A model generated the notes under the pieces. The model was not told where the DNA came from. It made no database searches and saw nothing but the letters and a program-made list of their open reading frames with translations. A stretch of 64,000 bases of DNA from Phycisphaerae bacterium. GTDB lineage: Bacteria; Planctomycetota; Phycisphaerae; Tepidisphaerales; Tepidisphaeraceae. A program made the position numbers and the translations under genes. The stretch is from NCBI GenBank assembly GCA_026004655.1, contig BPJO01000001.1, positions 62,001 to 126,000 of the forward strand, in the 5' to 3' direction. Of the stretch, positions 1-6,995 are shown piece by piece; the first letter of the stretch is position 1; each line of letters opens with the position of its first letter.

Positions 1-2
1 TG

Positions 3-1286
3 AATGATTATCCGACCGCTGTCGAACTTCTGGAGCAACTCAAACCCGATATTTACGTCAAGGGTCGGGAATACGAAACCAGCGCGGACCCCCGATTTCT
101 TAAAGAGCGTGATACGGTCATCACTCACGGCGGAGAAGTCTTTTTTACTTCCGGTGATGTCGTTTACTCTTCGACCGCTTTGATCGGCGCGTTGACGGAT
201 ACCGGGGCATTTCAACGAGAGAAAGTCCATCGATTTATTCAACAACACCAGATCACCCCGGACCGAATCCAGCATCGGATTGAACAATTCCGGAAACTGA
301 AAGTAGTCGTCATCGGGGACTACATCCTGGACCGTTATCATTTCTGCGAAGCCACCGGTATCGCGGGAGAAAGCCCCATGATGAGCCTCCGAAGCCTCGG
401 GCAACAGTCGTATGACGGGGGAGCGGCCATCATCGCCCGACATGCTGCGGCATTGGGAGCACAAACCACCCTGATCACGGCTTTGTCCAAGGATCCGGAC
501 GCACATCAAGTCTTGTTCAGGCTCCAAGCCGAGCACATCCAGGTTCATACCTCGGACCACCGCAAGCAACTGGTAACCAAAAACCGATACCTGGTGGATG
601 ACCATAAGGTTTTTAAACTGGATGAGGGGAGTACTGCCCCGCTAGACAGTCGACGTGAGAAACTGCTGGCGGATCGTATCCTGGAAACGGCTGAGGGAGC
701 CTCCTGTGTGATTTTTGCCGATTTCGGGTACGGAATGATCACCCCCGGACTTCTGGATCGGGTTATGTCGCGACTACGGGAATCGGTGCCCGTTTTGACC
801 GCCGATGTCTCAGGAAAACAATCCAATTTGTTACGATTCCGAAAGGTCGATCTGCTTTGCCCCACCGAAAGAGAGGTTCGTGAAGCGCTGAACGATTTTT
901 CCAGCGGAATTGGGGCAGTGGTGTCAGAACTGTTACGCACCACGGAGGTCCCGGCAAGTCTGATCACGTTGGGCAAACAGGGTCTGGTCGCCTGTCAATG
1001 GCCGAGAAGGACCTGGGAAGCTTCGGACGGACGTCTGAGCACGGAATATCTCCCCGCGCTATGCACTCATGCCCCGGACCCCCTGGGGGCAGGCGACGCG
1101 CTTCTCGCAGCAGCCAGCCTGGCGTTGTCCAGTGGCGCCTCGTTATCCGAATCCGCTTTGATCGGTTCCCTCGCAGCCGCCTGTGAGGTACAGCAGATCG
1201 GTAATATTCCCGTCACGCCTGATCTTTTGATCGATGCTTTTTTGCAACTGGTGCCCCCTCCGGAGACTTTGAGCAAAGTGGCTTGA
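3..1286 (+). CDS. Cytidylyltransferase-like / PfkB sugar kinase fusion (HldE-like, reversed domain order), 5' end outside window
   Basis: The reading frame is open from base 3, so the gene starts before the window; about 427 residues are visible. The first ~65 residues (YVKGREYE, then GGEVFFTSGDVVYSSTALI) match the C-terminal part of a RfaE/HldE-type nucleotidyltransferase domain. A PfkB carbohydrate kinase domain follows from about residue 100 (VVVIGDYILDRY, YDGGAAIIARHAAALGA) and ends with the catalytic signature DPLGAGDALLAA. Such enzymes phosphorylate a sugar phosphate and activate it with a nucleotide, typically for ADP-heptose-like precursors of surface polysaccharide. In HldE the kinase comes first; here the transferase precedes it. 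Two glycosyltransferases follow within 30 bases or less, supporting a glycan role. The exact sugar cannot be told from sequence. Confidence 0.85.
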   Translation, partial: NDYPTAVELLEQLKPDIYVKGREYETSADPRFLKERDTVITHGGEVFFTSGDVVYSSTALIGALTDTGAFQREKVHRFIQQHQITPDRIQHRIEQFRKLKVVVIGDYILDRYHFCEATGIAGESPMMSLRSLGQQSYDGGAAIIARHAAALGAQTTLITALSKDPDAHQVLFRLQAEHIQVHTSDHRKQLVTKNRYLVDDHKVFKLDEGSTAPLDSRREKLLADRILETAEGASCVIFADFGYGMITPGLLDRVMSRLRESVPVLTADVSGKQSNLLRFRKVDLLCPTEREVREALNDFSSGIGAVVSELLRTTEVPASLITLGKQGLVACQWPRRTWEASDGRLSTEYLPALCTHAPDPLGAGDALLAAASLALSSGASLSESALIGSLAAACEVQQIGNIPVTPDLLIDAFLQLVPPPETLSKVA

Positions 1287-1316
1287 CTCTACGCGGACTC
1301 TGTAAACGAGCGTAAA

Positions 1317-2096
1317 ATGATTGACGTATCCATCATCCTGCCGACCTGTAATCGTGGTCATCTGTTGTCTCGATGCATCGAATCCGTCGCCCGAGAGACA
1401 CGATGTCGATGGGAGTTGATCGTGATCGACGGCGCTAGTACCGACGATACCTGGGAACGATTGCTCAGACACCGAGAACAACTCGGCGAACGACTTAAAA
1501 TCATTCGCGAGGCGAACCGGCGCGGGTTCGTCAAAGCAATGAACGAAGGTTTCTTACACGCCACCGGTCGAAACATGATGTGGTTGAACGACGATGCCCG
1601 TCCGATTCTCGGCGCCATCGATCAGGCCGTCCAGCAGATCGATTTTGCTCCAGCCGATGTCGCTTTTCTGGCGATTTTTCACCGTTGGCATTCACCGAGG
1701 AATATCGCCTATCAGACGGTCGTCAACGGAGCAACATATAGTCTCTGCCACATTCGTGGCACGTTGTATGCGAACTTTCCGATCGGTAGACGAGAGATGT
1801 TTGACCGGCTGGGATACTTCGATGAACGGTTCATTTTTTGTGCCGCCGATCCGGATTTGTCACTCAAAGCCTGGTGGAATGGTTATCGCATCGAACCTGC
1901 TTGGGGGGTGTGCATCGATCACGAAGAAACCCGGGACCTTCGTCGGGAAGAGGATTTGCCCAAGATGCAGCAAGACAATGCCCGACTTTTTGCCAAATGG
2001 GACTTACCCCCGCGCAATCCGTTATGGAACGACTTTAATCCTGCGCGTCCTTGTACGTTGCGGGGGTTGAACGATTCCTTATCTCAAGCGGCCTGA
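1317..2096 (+). CDS. Family 2 glycosyltransferase
   Basis: This 259-residue protein opens directly with the GT-A fold of family 2 glycosyltransferases: VSIILPTCNRGHLLSRCIESV at the N terminus, VIDGASTDDTW near residue 40, and a WLNDDARP segment near residue 90 that takes the place of the metal-binding DxD motif. A second acidic stretch (YFDERFIFCAADPDLSLKAW) near residue 170 fits the acceptor/catalytic region. There is no membrane segment, so it should act at the cytoplasmic face. It starts 30 bases after the sugar kinase and ends 8 bases before a second family 2 transferase, so the three are probably co-transcribed. Donor and acceptor are unknown. Confidence 0.85.
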   Translation: MIDVSIILPTCNRGHLLSRCIESVARETRCRWELIVIDGASTDDTWERLLRHREQLGERLKIIREANRRGFVKAMNEGFLHATGRNMMWLNDDARPILGAIDQAVQQIDFAPADVAFLAIFHRWHSPRNIAYQTVVNGATYSLCHIRGTLYANFPIGRREMFDRLGYFDERFIFCAADPDLSLKAWWNGYRIEPAWGVCIDHEETRDLRREEDLPKMQQDNARLFAKWDLPPRNPLWNDFNPARPCTLRGLNDSLSQAA

Positions 2097-2104
2097 GGAA
2101 CACG

Positions 2105-3352
2105 ATGTTTCAGAAGTTTCCACAAGTCAGTTTCGTCATTTCCACCCGCAACCGCTGCTCGGTGTTGCTGGAAACCCTGACTCAGATTCAGCGTTGTGGT
2201 CTGGCCGAATCGGATTTTGATATCCATGTCGTGGACAATGCTTCGACCGACCGGACCCCACAACGGGTCCGATCCCGTTTCCCCAAAGTCAAACTGATTC
2301 GACTGACGCAAAACCGAGGTTCCGTTGCCAAAAACGTTGCCTTGCCTCAGGCGTTGGGGCGATTCGTGGTTTTTCTGGATGATGACTCGTATCCGCTTGC
2401 CGGATCGATACTTCGGATGATTCATCATTTTGAATCGGACGCCAAGCTTGGGGCAGCCACGTTTACGGTCACGTTACCGGACGGACGTCAGGAATGCTCG
2501 GCGTATCCGAATGTTTTCATCGGCTGCGGGGTGGGGTTTCGCCGACGGGCGTTGCGGGCGGTCGGGGGCTTGCCGGACGACTTTTTCATGCAAGCGGAAG
2601 AATACGACCTTTCGCTTCGGATGATGCAGGCCGGTTACACCGTGCGGACATTCGAGGACCTTCATGTTGCTCATCTGAAAACCCCGCAGGCCCGTATTTC
2701 GTCGCGCACCTTCCGACTAGACGTGAGGAACAACTTTTACCTGATCGTCCGACGGTTTCCGTTTTCGTTCATTCCGACCGTTGGGTGGGATTGGATGAAA
2801 CGTTATTTCTGGATCGCTGGGTCGAGAAAACTTCAAGGCGTCTTCCTGCAAGGACTTCTCGAAGGGATTTTGCGTAGCCTGATCCGTCCTCGTAGAGAAC
2901 CAGTTTCAATCGAAACGTTCGAGCGATTCATCAAAACGGATCTGATCCGATCCGGTCTGAAAACGAGTCTAACGCAAGTCCTGGGGACTCAAGATCTAAC
3001 AGGCCGACCCGTGTTGCTGGTCGATTGTGGGAAAGGCATTTACGGGTATTGTCAGGCCTGTAGAGACCTGGGGCTACGGATTGTCGGGATCGCGGACCAA
3101 CAGTTGCATCACCCGTCGAGGCGTTATCGCGGGATTAGACTGGTCGATGACCAGACAGGACGATCCTTGCGTTATGACGCGGTGGTAATTTCCAACCTTT
3201 CCCCGGTTCACGCCAAAAGACGACGGAATCAATGGCGTCTGACGCAGGATCGTCCTGTGATCGATGTTCTGGAGGTTCCGGAGTCGGACGAGATTACCGA
3301 CGTGCTCCGGGTTGAGTCGGGATTTCTCCGAACTGTTGCTCGTACCGCTTGA
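2105..3352 (+). CDS. Family 2 glycosyltransferase with C-terminal Rossmann-like domain
   Basis: I chose the ATG at 2105 (415 residues) because GAGGAA lies four bases upstream; the frame is open further up but that part overlaps the preceding gene. The N-terminal ~230 residues are a GT2 domain: VSFVISTRNRCSVLLETL, VDNASTDRTPQRV, FLDDDSYP (the DxD-type metal site) and AEEYDLSLRMMQAGY. The last ~110 residues form a separate unit beginning RPVLLVDCGKGIYGYCQACRD and continuing IVGIADQQ and YDAVVISNLSPVHA, which reads like a small Rossmann fold resembling the N-terminal domain of PglD-type proteins. The 3' end overlaps the opposite-strand DUF3467 gene by 59 bases. Confidence 0.82.
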   Translation: MFQKFPQVSFVISTRNRCSVLLETLTQIQRCGLAESDFDIHVVDNASTDRTPQRVRSRFPKVKLIRLTQNRGSVAKNVALPQALGRFVVFLDDDSYPLAGSILRMIHHFESDAKLGAATFTVTLPDGRQECSAYPNVFIGCGVGFRRRALRAVGGLPDDFFMQAEEYDLSLRMMQAGYTVRTFEDLHVAHLKTPQARISSRTFRLDVRNNFYLIVRRFPFSFIPTVGWDWMKRYFWIAGSRKLQGVFLQGLLEGILRSLIRPRREPVSIETFERFIKTDLIRSGLKTSLTQVLGTQDLTGRPVLLVDCGKGIYGYCQACRDLGLRIVGIADQQLHHPSRRYRGIRLVDDQTGRSLRYDAVVISNLSPVHAKRRRNQWRLTQDRPVIDVLEVPESDEITDVLRVESGFLRTVARTA

Positions 3353-3614
3353 TCAGTTGGAGCAGACTACCGACGAGGCGCTTGGCGTTGGGGTAGCTGA
3401 GAATAATCCGGTCTGTCAGCTTAAACAGGACCTGGGGCTGCTGACCGGGTTGGGACGGACGAGGAAGATTGAAACCAAAATCGATGACGACCTCCTCGGC
3501 CGTCTGGTTAATGAAATATCCGTTACTGTAACAGGTGCGTAGTTCACGGTCATCGACAACCAACTGAACGTTTTGTTGTTGCTCGGGCGGGGGAGTATTG
3601 GATTCTTCTGCCAT
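3294..3614 (-). CDS. DUF3467 domain protein
   Basis: This 106-residue cytoplasmic protein has a short Gln/Pro-rich N terminus followed by the DUF3467 pattern: a YSNGYFINQTAEEVVIDFGFN strand region, then LTDRIILSYPNAKRLVGSLLQLIKRYEQQFGEIP, where the Arg-Ile-hydrophobic-Ser and 'YE..FG.I' positions are typical. The family is widespread and small; its molecular role is unknown. The start is supported by AAGGA about eight bases upstream of the ATG. Its last 59 bases overlap the 3' end of the glycosyltransferase on the other strand, so the two mRNAs have complementary tails. Confidence 0.85.
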   Translation of the reverse strand: MAEESNTPPPEQQQNVQLVVDDRELRTCYSNGYFINQTAEEVVIDFGFNLPRPSQPGQQPQVLFKLTDRIILSYPNAKRLVGSLLQLIKRYEQQFGEIPTQPGARR

Positions 3615-3725
3615 CGGGCGGTTCCTTTCTAGGATGATCTATCGTTATTCACACCAGAATCCGTATTGTGAACAAACCTGAGCAGGTTGGCAACCGGGAG
3701 GAGTACGGAATTATACGTACCGAAT

Positions 3726-4550
3726 TTATCGAGACAGGGAGTTGAACAAGATGACCGATGCATTAAAAGTGGCATGCATACCGATCGGAGTCCACAGAGA
3801 CCTGGTTTTTTCGTAAATTAATCCCAAGAAAAGAGATAAAACAAAAATAGGTGGCGCCTGCCACGGGGAATGAACCAAGGCAAAAATCAGACTGCTCGTT
3901 CCGATCGCGATCCACGCAAAACGGGTGCATTGTCGAATCCCGGTCTGGAGGAATCCACGAAACAGTATTTCTTCGAACACCGGGGCAACGACCACCGCTG
4001 CCGTGATCACGGCGAGTCGAATCCCGATCCCGTCCGAACGGTCCAAGTCCAGCAAAAGCGAATGCTTTTGAGGATGTTGGTACCCCACCCACTCCCAGAA
4101 TTTTAACGTGGCTTGAACAGACCACCAGACCCAAGGCATCGCGATGAATATTCCTACGATGGCCCATTTGAATCCGGGCCCGACGCTCTTGAATTGCAGT
4201 CCACAACCCGTCCGGACGGATTCTTGTCTTAGCGCCCATAATCCCAACAAAATCGGCAGGAGAGGTATGAATAAAGCCCCATAGACCGATCTCCAGACGG
4301 TCGAAACCCCCGGACGATCAGTCCAACTCATCCAGACCGATCCGGAGACGACCCATAACAGGAACATCCCCCCCGCCAGTGCAAAAAAAGACGAAGGCGA
4401 TTGACCCCCATCGCGCAGTTCTGACGAGGACGACGCTTGGTTCCGGAACAAAACATATGGTATGAAAAGCAATGAGACTCCGGTCCAGATCAAGCACAAG
4501 GCCTGCCAATGAGTCTGAATCCAGTGAACCACCACGATTGACAACCCCAT
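3726..4550 (-). CDS. CPBP family intramembrane glutamic protease
   Basis: About 274 residues from the ATG at 4550; a GTG at 4574 would add eight. The protein has several hydrophobic membrane helices. The C-terminal half carries the three CPBP (Abi/Rce1-type) motifs in order: EEILFRGFL (the paired catalytic Glu and Arg), FALVHSPWQ (first His) and HATFNASV (second His and Asn). Members cleave within or next to the membrane; in bacteria they are linked to bacteriocin immunity and protein maturation. No substrate candidate is encoded beside it. It is divergent from trpC with 56 bases between the start codons. Confidence 0.88.
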   Translation of the reverse strand: MGLSIVVVHWIQTHWQALCLIWTGVSLLFIPYVLFRNQASSSSELRDGGQSPSSFFALAGGMFLLWVVSGSVWMSWTDRPGVSTVWRSVYGALFIPLLPILLGLWALRQESVRTGCGLQFKSVGPGFKWAIVGIFIAMPWVWWSVQATLKFWEWVGYQHPQKHSLLLDLDRSDGIGIRLAVITAAVVVAPVFEEILFRGFLQTGIRQCTRFAWIAIGTSSLIFALVHSPWQAPPIFVLSLFLGLIYEKTRSLWTPIGMHATFNASVILFNSLSR

Positions 4551-4606
4551 TTCGAGTCCTAAAGTGCCTGACACCCTTAAAAACCTTATAGTAGTAGATC
4601 GGACGC

Positions 4607-5416
4607 ATGCAAACGATTCTGGATAAAATCATCGCCACCAAAAAACTGGAAGTTGCCGAACGGTCGATTCACACTCCGATCGAGGAATTGCGTCGAATCA
4701 TCGCGGATCAATCCCCGCCCCGCAATTTTTTCCAAGCCGTCCAGCGACAACCGGTCCGTAAACCGGTCAATGTCATCGCTGAGGTGAAAAAAGCCAGCCC
4801 GTCTGCCGGTGTCATTCGGGACGACTTTGATCCGGTCGCAATCGCGAGGATTTATCAGGAAAACGGGGCCGACGCACTGAGTGTGCTGACGGACGAAAAA
4901 TACTTTCTTGGTTCTCTGGATTATTTGAAACAAGTGAAACAGGCTGTCGACCTTCCGGTTTTGCGCAAGGATTTTATCATCGATCCCTATCAGGTTTATG
5001 AAGCCCGTGCTGCCGGCGCCGATGCCATTTTATTGATCGCAGAATGCCTCGCGACCAACCAGATGATCGACCTTCAGATCCTGGCCACCGAGTTGCGAAT
5101 GACCGTCCTGATCGAAGTCCACGACATGGACAACCTGATCCGTGTGCGTGACACGGTGATCGGTTTTCCCCACAAATCCTACTCGTTACTGGGAATTAAC
5201 AACCGAGACCTCAGAACCTTTAAAACCGATCTGGGAACCACCTTACGGATGGTCGAACTCGTGGAAGACCCCAGCGTGCTGGTCAGTGAAAGCGGAATTC
5301 ACACCCGCGAACACATTCAAAAGCTCGCCTCAGCAGGAGTACGAAGCGTTTTGATCGGGGAATCGCTCATGCGGTCTGCTGATATCGGGGCCAAAATGCG
5401 CGAACTTCTCAGCTGA
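4607..5416 (+). CDS. trpC: Indole-3-glycerol phosphate synthase
   Basis: The 269-residue protein is a complete single-domain TrpC, not fused to TrpF. The TIM-barrel signature residues are in place: EVKKASPSAG (catalytic Lys and phosphate loop), DEKYFLGS, VLRKDFIID, LLIAECL, IEVHDMD, GINNRDL, SESGIHT and LIGESLM. It converts carboxyphenylamino-deoxyribulose 5-phosphate to indole-3-glycerol phosphate in tryptophan synthesis. No other trp gene is in the window, so the pathway is dispersed in this genome. I saw no Trp-rich leader peptide in the 56-base gap upstream, unlike the leader found ahead of cimA. Confidence 0.96.
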   Translation: MQTILDKIIATKKLEVAERSIHTPIEELRRIIADQSPPRNFFQAVQRQPVRKPVNVIAEVKKASPSAGVIRDDFDPVAIARIYQENGADALSVLTDEKYFLGSLDYLKQVKQAVDLPVLRKDFIIDPYQVYEARAAGADAILLIAECLATNQMIDLQILATELRMTVLIEVHDMDNLIRVRDTVIGFPHKSYSLLGINNRDLRTFKTDLGTTLRMVELVEDPSVLVSESGIHTREHIQKLASAGVRSVLIGESLMRSADIGAKMRELLS

Positions 5417-5438
5417 ATCCCGACTTCCCGCTTCAGAC

Positions 5439-6824
5439 TCACCCCTTTTTTTGACCCAGTTCGTCCAGCAAGACCGCGATCGTGCGGGCGCCACGGTACA
5501 GACAATCCAGATCGAACTTCTCGTTCGGGGAATGCACATTATCGTCCGGCAAGCCAAACCCCACGAACAGCACGTCTAGGCCCAATTCGTTCTTAAAAGT
5601 GCTGACAATCGGGATGCTCCCCCCGGATCGGATCAAGGTGGGCGATTGACCGAAACCGATTTCGATCGCCTTTCGGGCTGCGGGCATCATCGGATGATCG
5701 GGGGAAACCCGATAGGCAGGCGCGATCCCGTGATCCAACACTTCTACCGTCACGCCCGGCGGGGCTTGATCCTGCATCATTTTGATAAACGCGTCCCGAA
5801 TTTTACGGGGATCCTGATCGGCTACGAGGCGAAAAGAAACTTTCGCGCTGGCCTGGGAACCGATCACGGTTTTGGCCCCTGGACCCTGATACCCCGCCGT
5901 CAATCCGTTGATGTCACAGGTCGGTCTGGACCAGATTCGTTCCAACGTACTGAAACCCGTTTCTCCCGTCGTCGCAGCGATCCCGAGGTCTTTGCAGAAG
6001 TCTTGTTCGGAAAATGGGAGCTTTTCCCAAGCCCGTTTCTCGTCATCTGTCAGACCGATCACGTCGTCATAAAACCCCGGAACGCGAATCCTTCCGCCTG
6101 GGTCATGCAGACTGGCCAGCAGGCTCACCAAAACGTTGGCGGGATTGGGCGCTGCCCCTCCGAACAAACCCGAATGCAGATCGCGATTCGGTCCTCGGAC
6201 AATCACTTCAGTATAAACCAATCCTCGCGTACCGGTGGTGATGGCTGGATAACCGCGGGCAAACTGATTGGTGTCTGAAATGATGCACACGTCGGCCCGA
6301 AGCACGTCTCGATACTGACGCACGAACGATTCGAGGTGGATCGAACCGATTTCCTCTTCCCCTTCGATTAGCATGATCAGGTTCACGGGTAAACCACCAT
6401 GCGCTTGCCAAGCGGTGACGGCTTCGAGATGACAGGTGACTTGACCCTTATCATCCACGGCCCCCCGGGCAAAAACCGCATCAGTCCCTGAAGGGGTTTT
6501 TCGTACGACCGGATCAAACGGGTCCGAAGTCCACAATTCCAAAGGCTCAGGGGGTTGAACGTCATAATGACCATACATCAGCACCGTCGGACGACCCGGT
6601 TGATGTTGGTTCCTGGCCACCACGCACGGGTGTCCACCGGTGGGCATCACCGCGACTTCCAATCCCGCAAACCGCAACTGGTCCGCCACCCATTGTGCAC
6701 ATTGCTGACAATCATCTCGATACGCTGGGTTAGCACTGATACTTCGAAATCGCAGAAACGTCTTCAGACGGTCCAGCATCTGATGAGAACGATTTTCCAG
6801 TGTCTTGAGTACGTCATTCAGCAT
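5439..6824 (-). CDS. M20 family metallopeptidase (dipeptidase)
   Basis: About 461 residues using the ATG at 6824; an extension to 6860 lacks family similarity. The co-catalytic zinc site of M20 peptidases can be followed: GHYDVQP (His and catalytic Asp), RGAVDDKGQ (bridging Asp), EGEEEIGS (general base Glu and ligand Glu), ISDTNQF (Asp) and NVHSPNEKF near the C terminus (His). A lid/dimerisation domain lies between (HSGLFGG). Related cytosolic enzymes hydrolyse dipeptides and N-acyl amino acids. Its stop codon lies 22 bases from the end of the convergent trpC. It is divergent from the FtsX-type permease gene. Confidence 0.93.
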   Translation of the reverse strand: MLNDVLKTLENRSHQMLDRLKTFLRFRSISANPAYRDDCQQCAQWVADQLRFAGLEVAVMPTGGHPCVVARNQHQPGRPTVLMYGHYDVQPPEPLELWTSDPFDPVVRKTPSGTDAVFARGAVDDKGQVTCHLEAVTAWQAHGGLPVNLIMLIEGEEEIGSIHLESFVRQYRDVLRADVCIISDTNQFARGYPAITTGTRGLVYTEVIVRGPNRDLHSGLFGGAAPNPANVLVSLLASLHDPGGRIRVPGFYDDVIGLTDDEKRAWEKLPFSEQDFCKDLGIAATTGETGFSTLERIWSRPTCDINGLTAGYQGPGAKTVIGSQASAKVSFRLVADQDPRKIRDAFIKMMQDQAPPGVTVEVLDHGIAPAYRVSPDHPMMPAARKAIEIGFGQSPTLIRSGGSIPIVSTFKNELGLDVLFVGFGLPDDNVHSPNEKFDLDCLYRGARTIAVLLDELGQKKG

Positions 6825-6995
6825 ACTCGTTGTTGTACGTCTGCCCGTGGTCCAAGACAAGATTCTCTCTTCTCCGAGCCGTGAATACCCGCATTTTGGA
6901 GTCGAGGTTGCCCTGGGATTTGCCCTTAGACCCGGATTCTCGCACTATCATGTATTCAAAGTCCACCGGTCAGCCGGTGTAAGAGCCGAGGCCTC

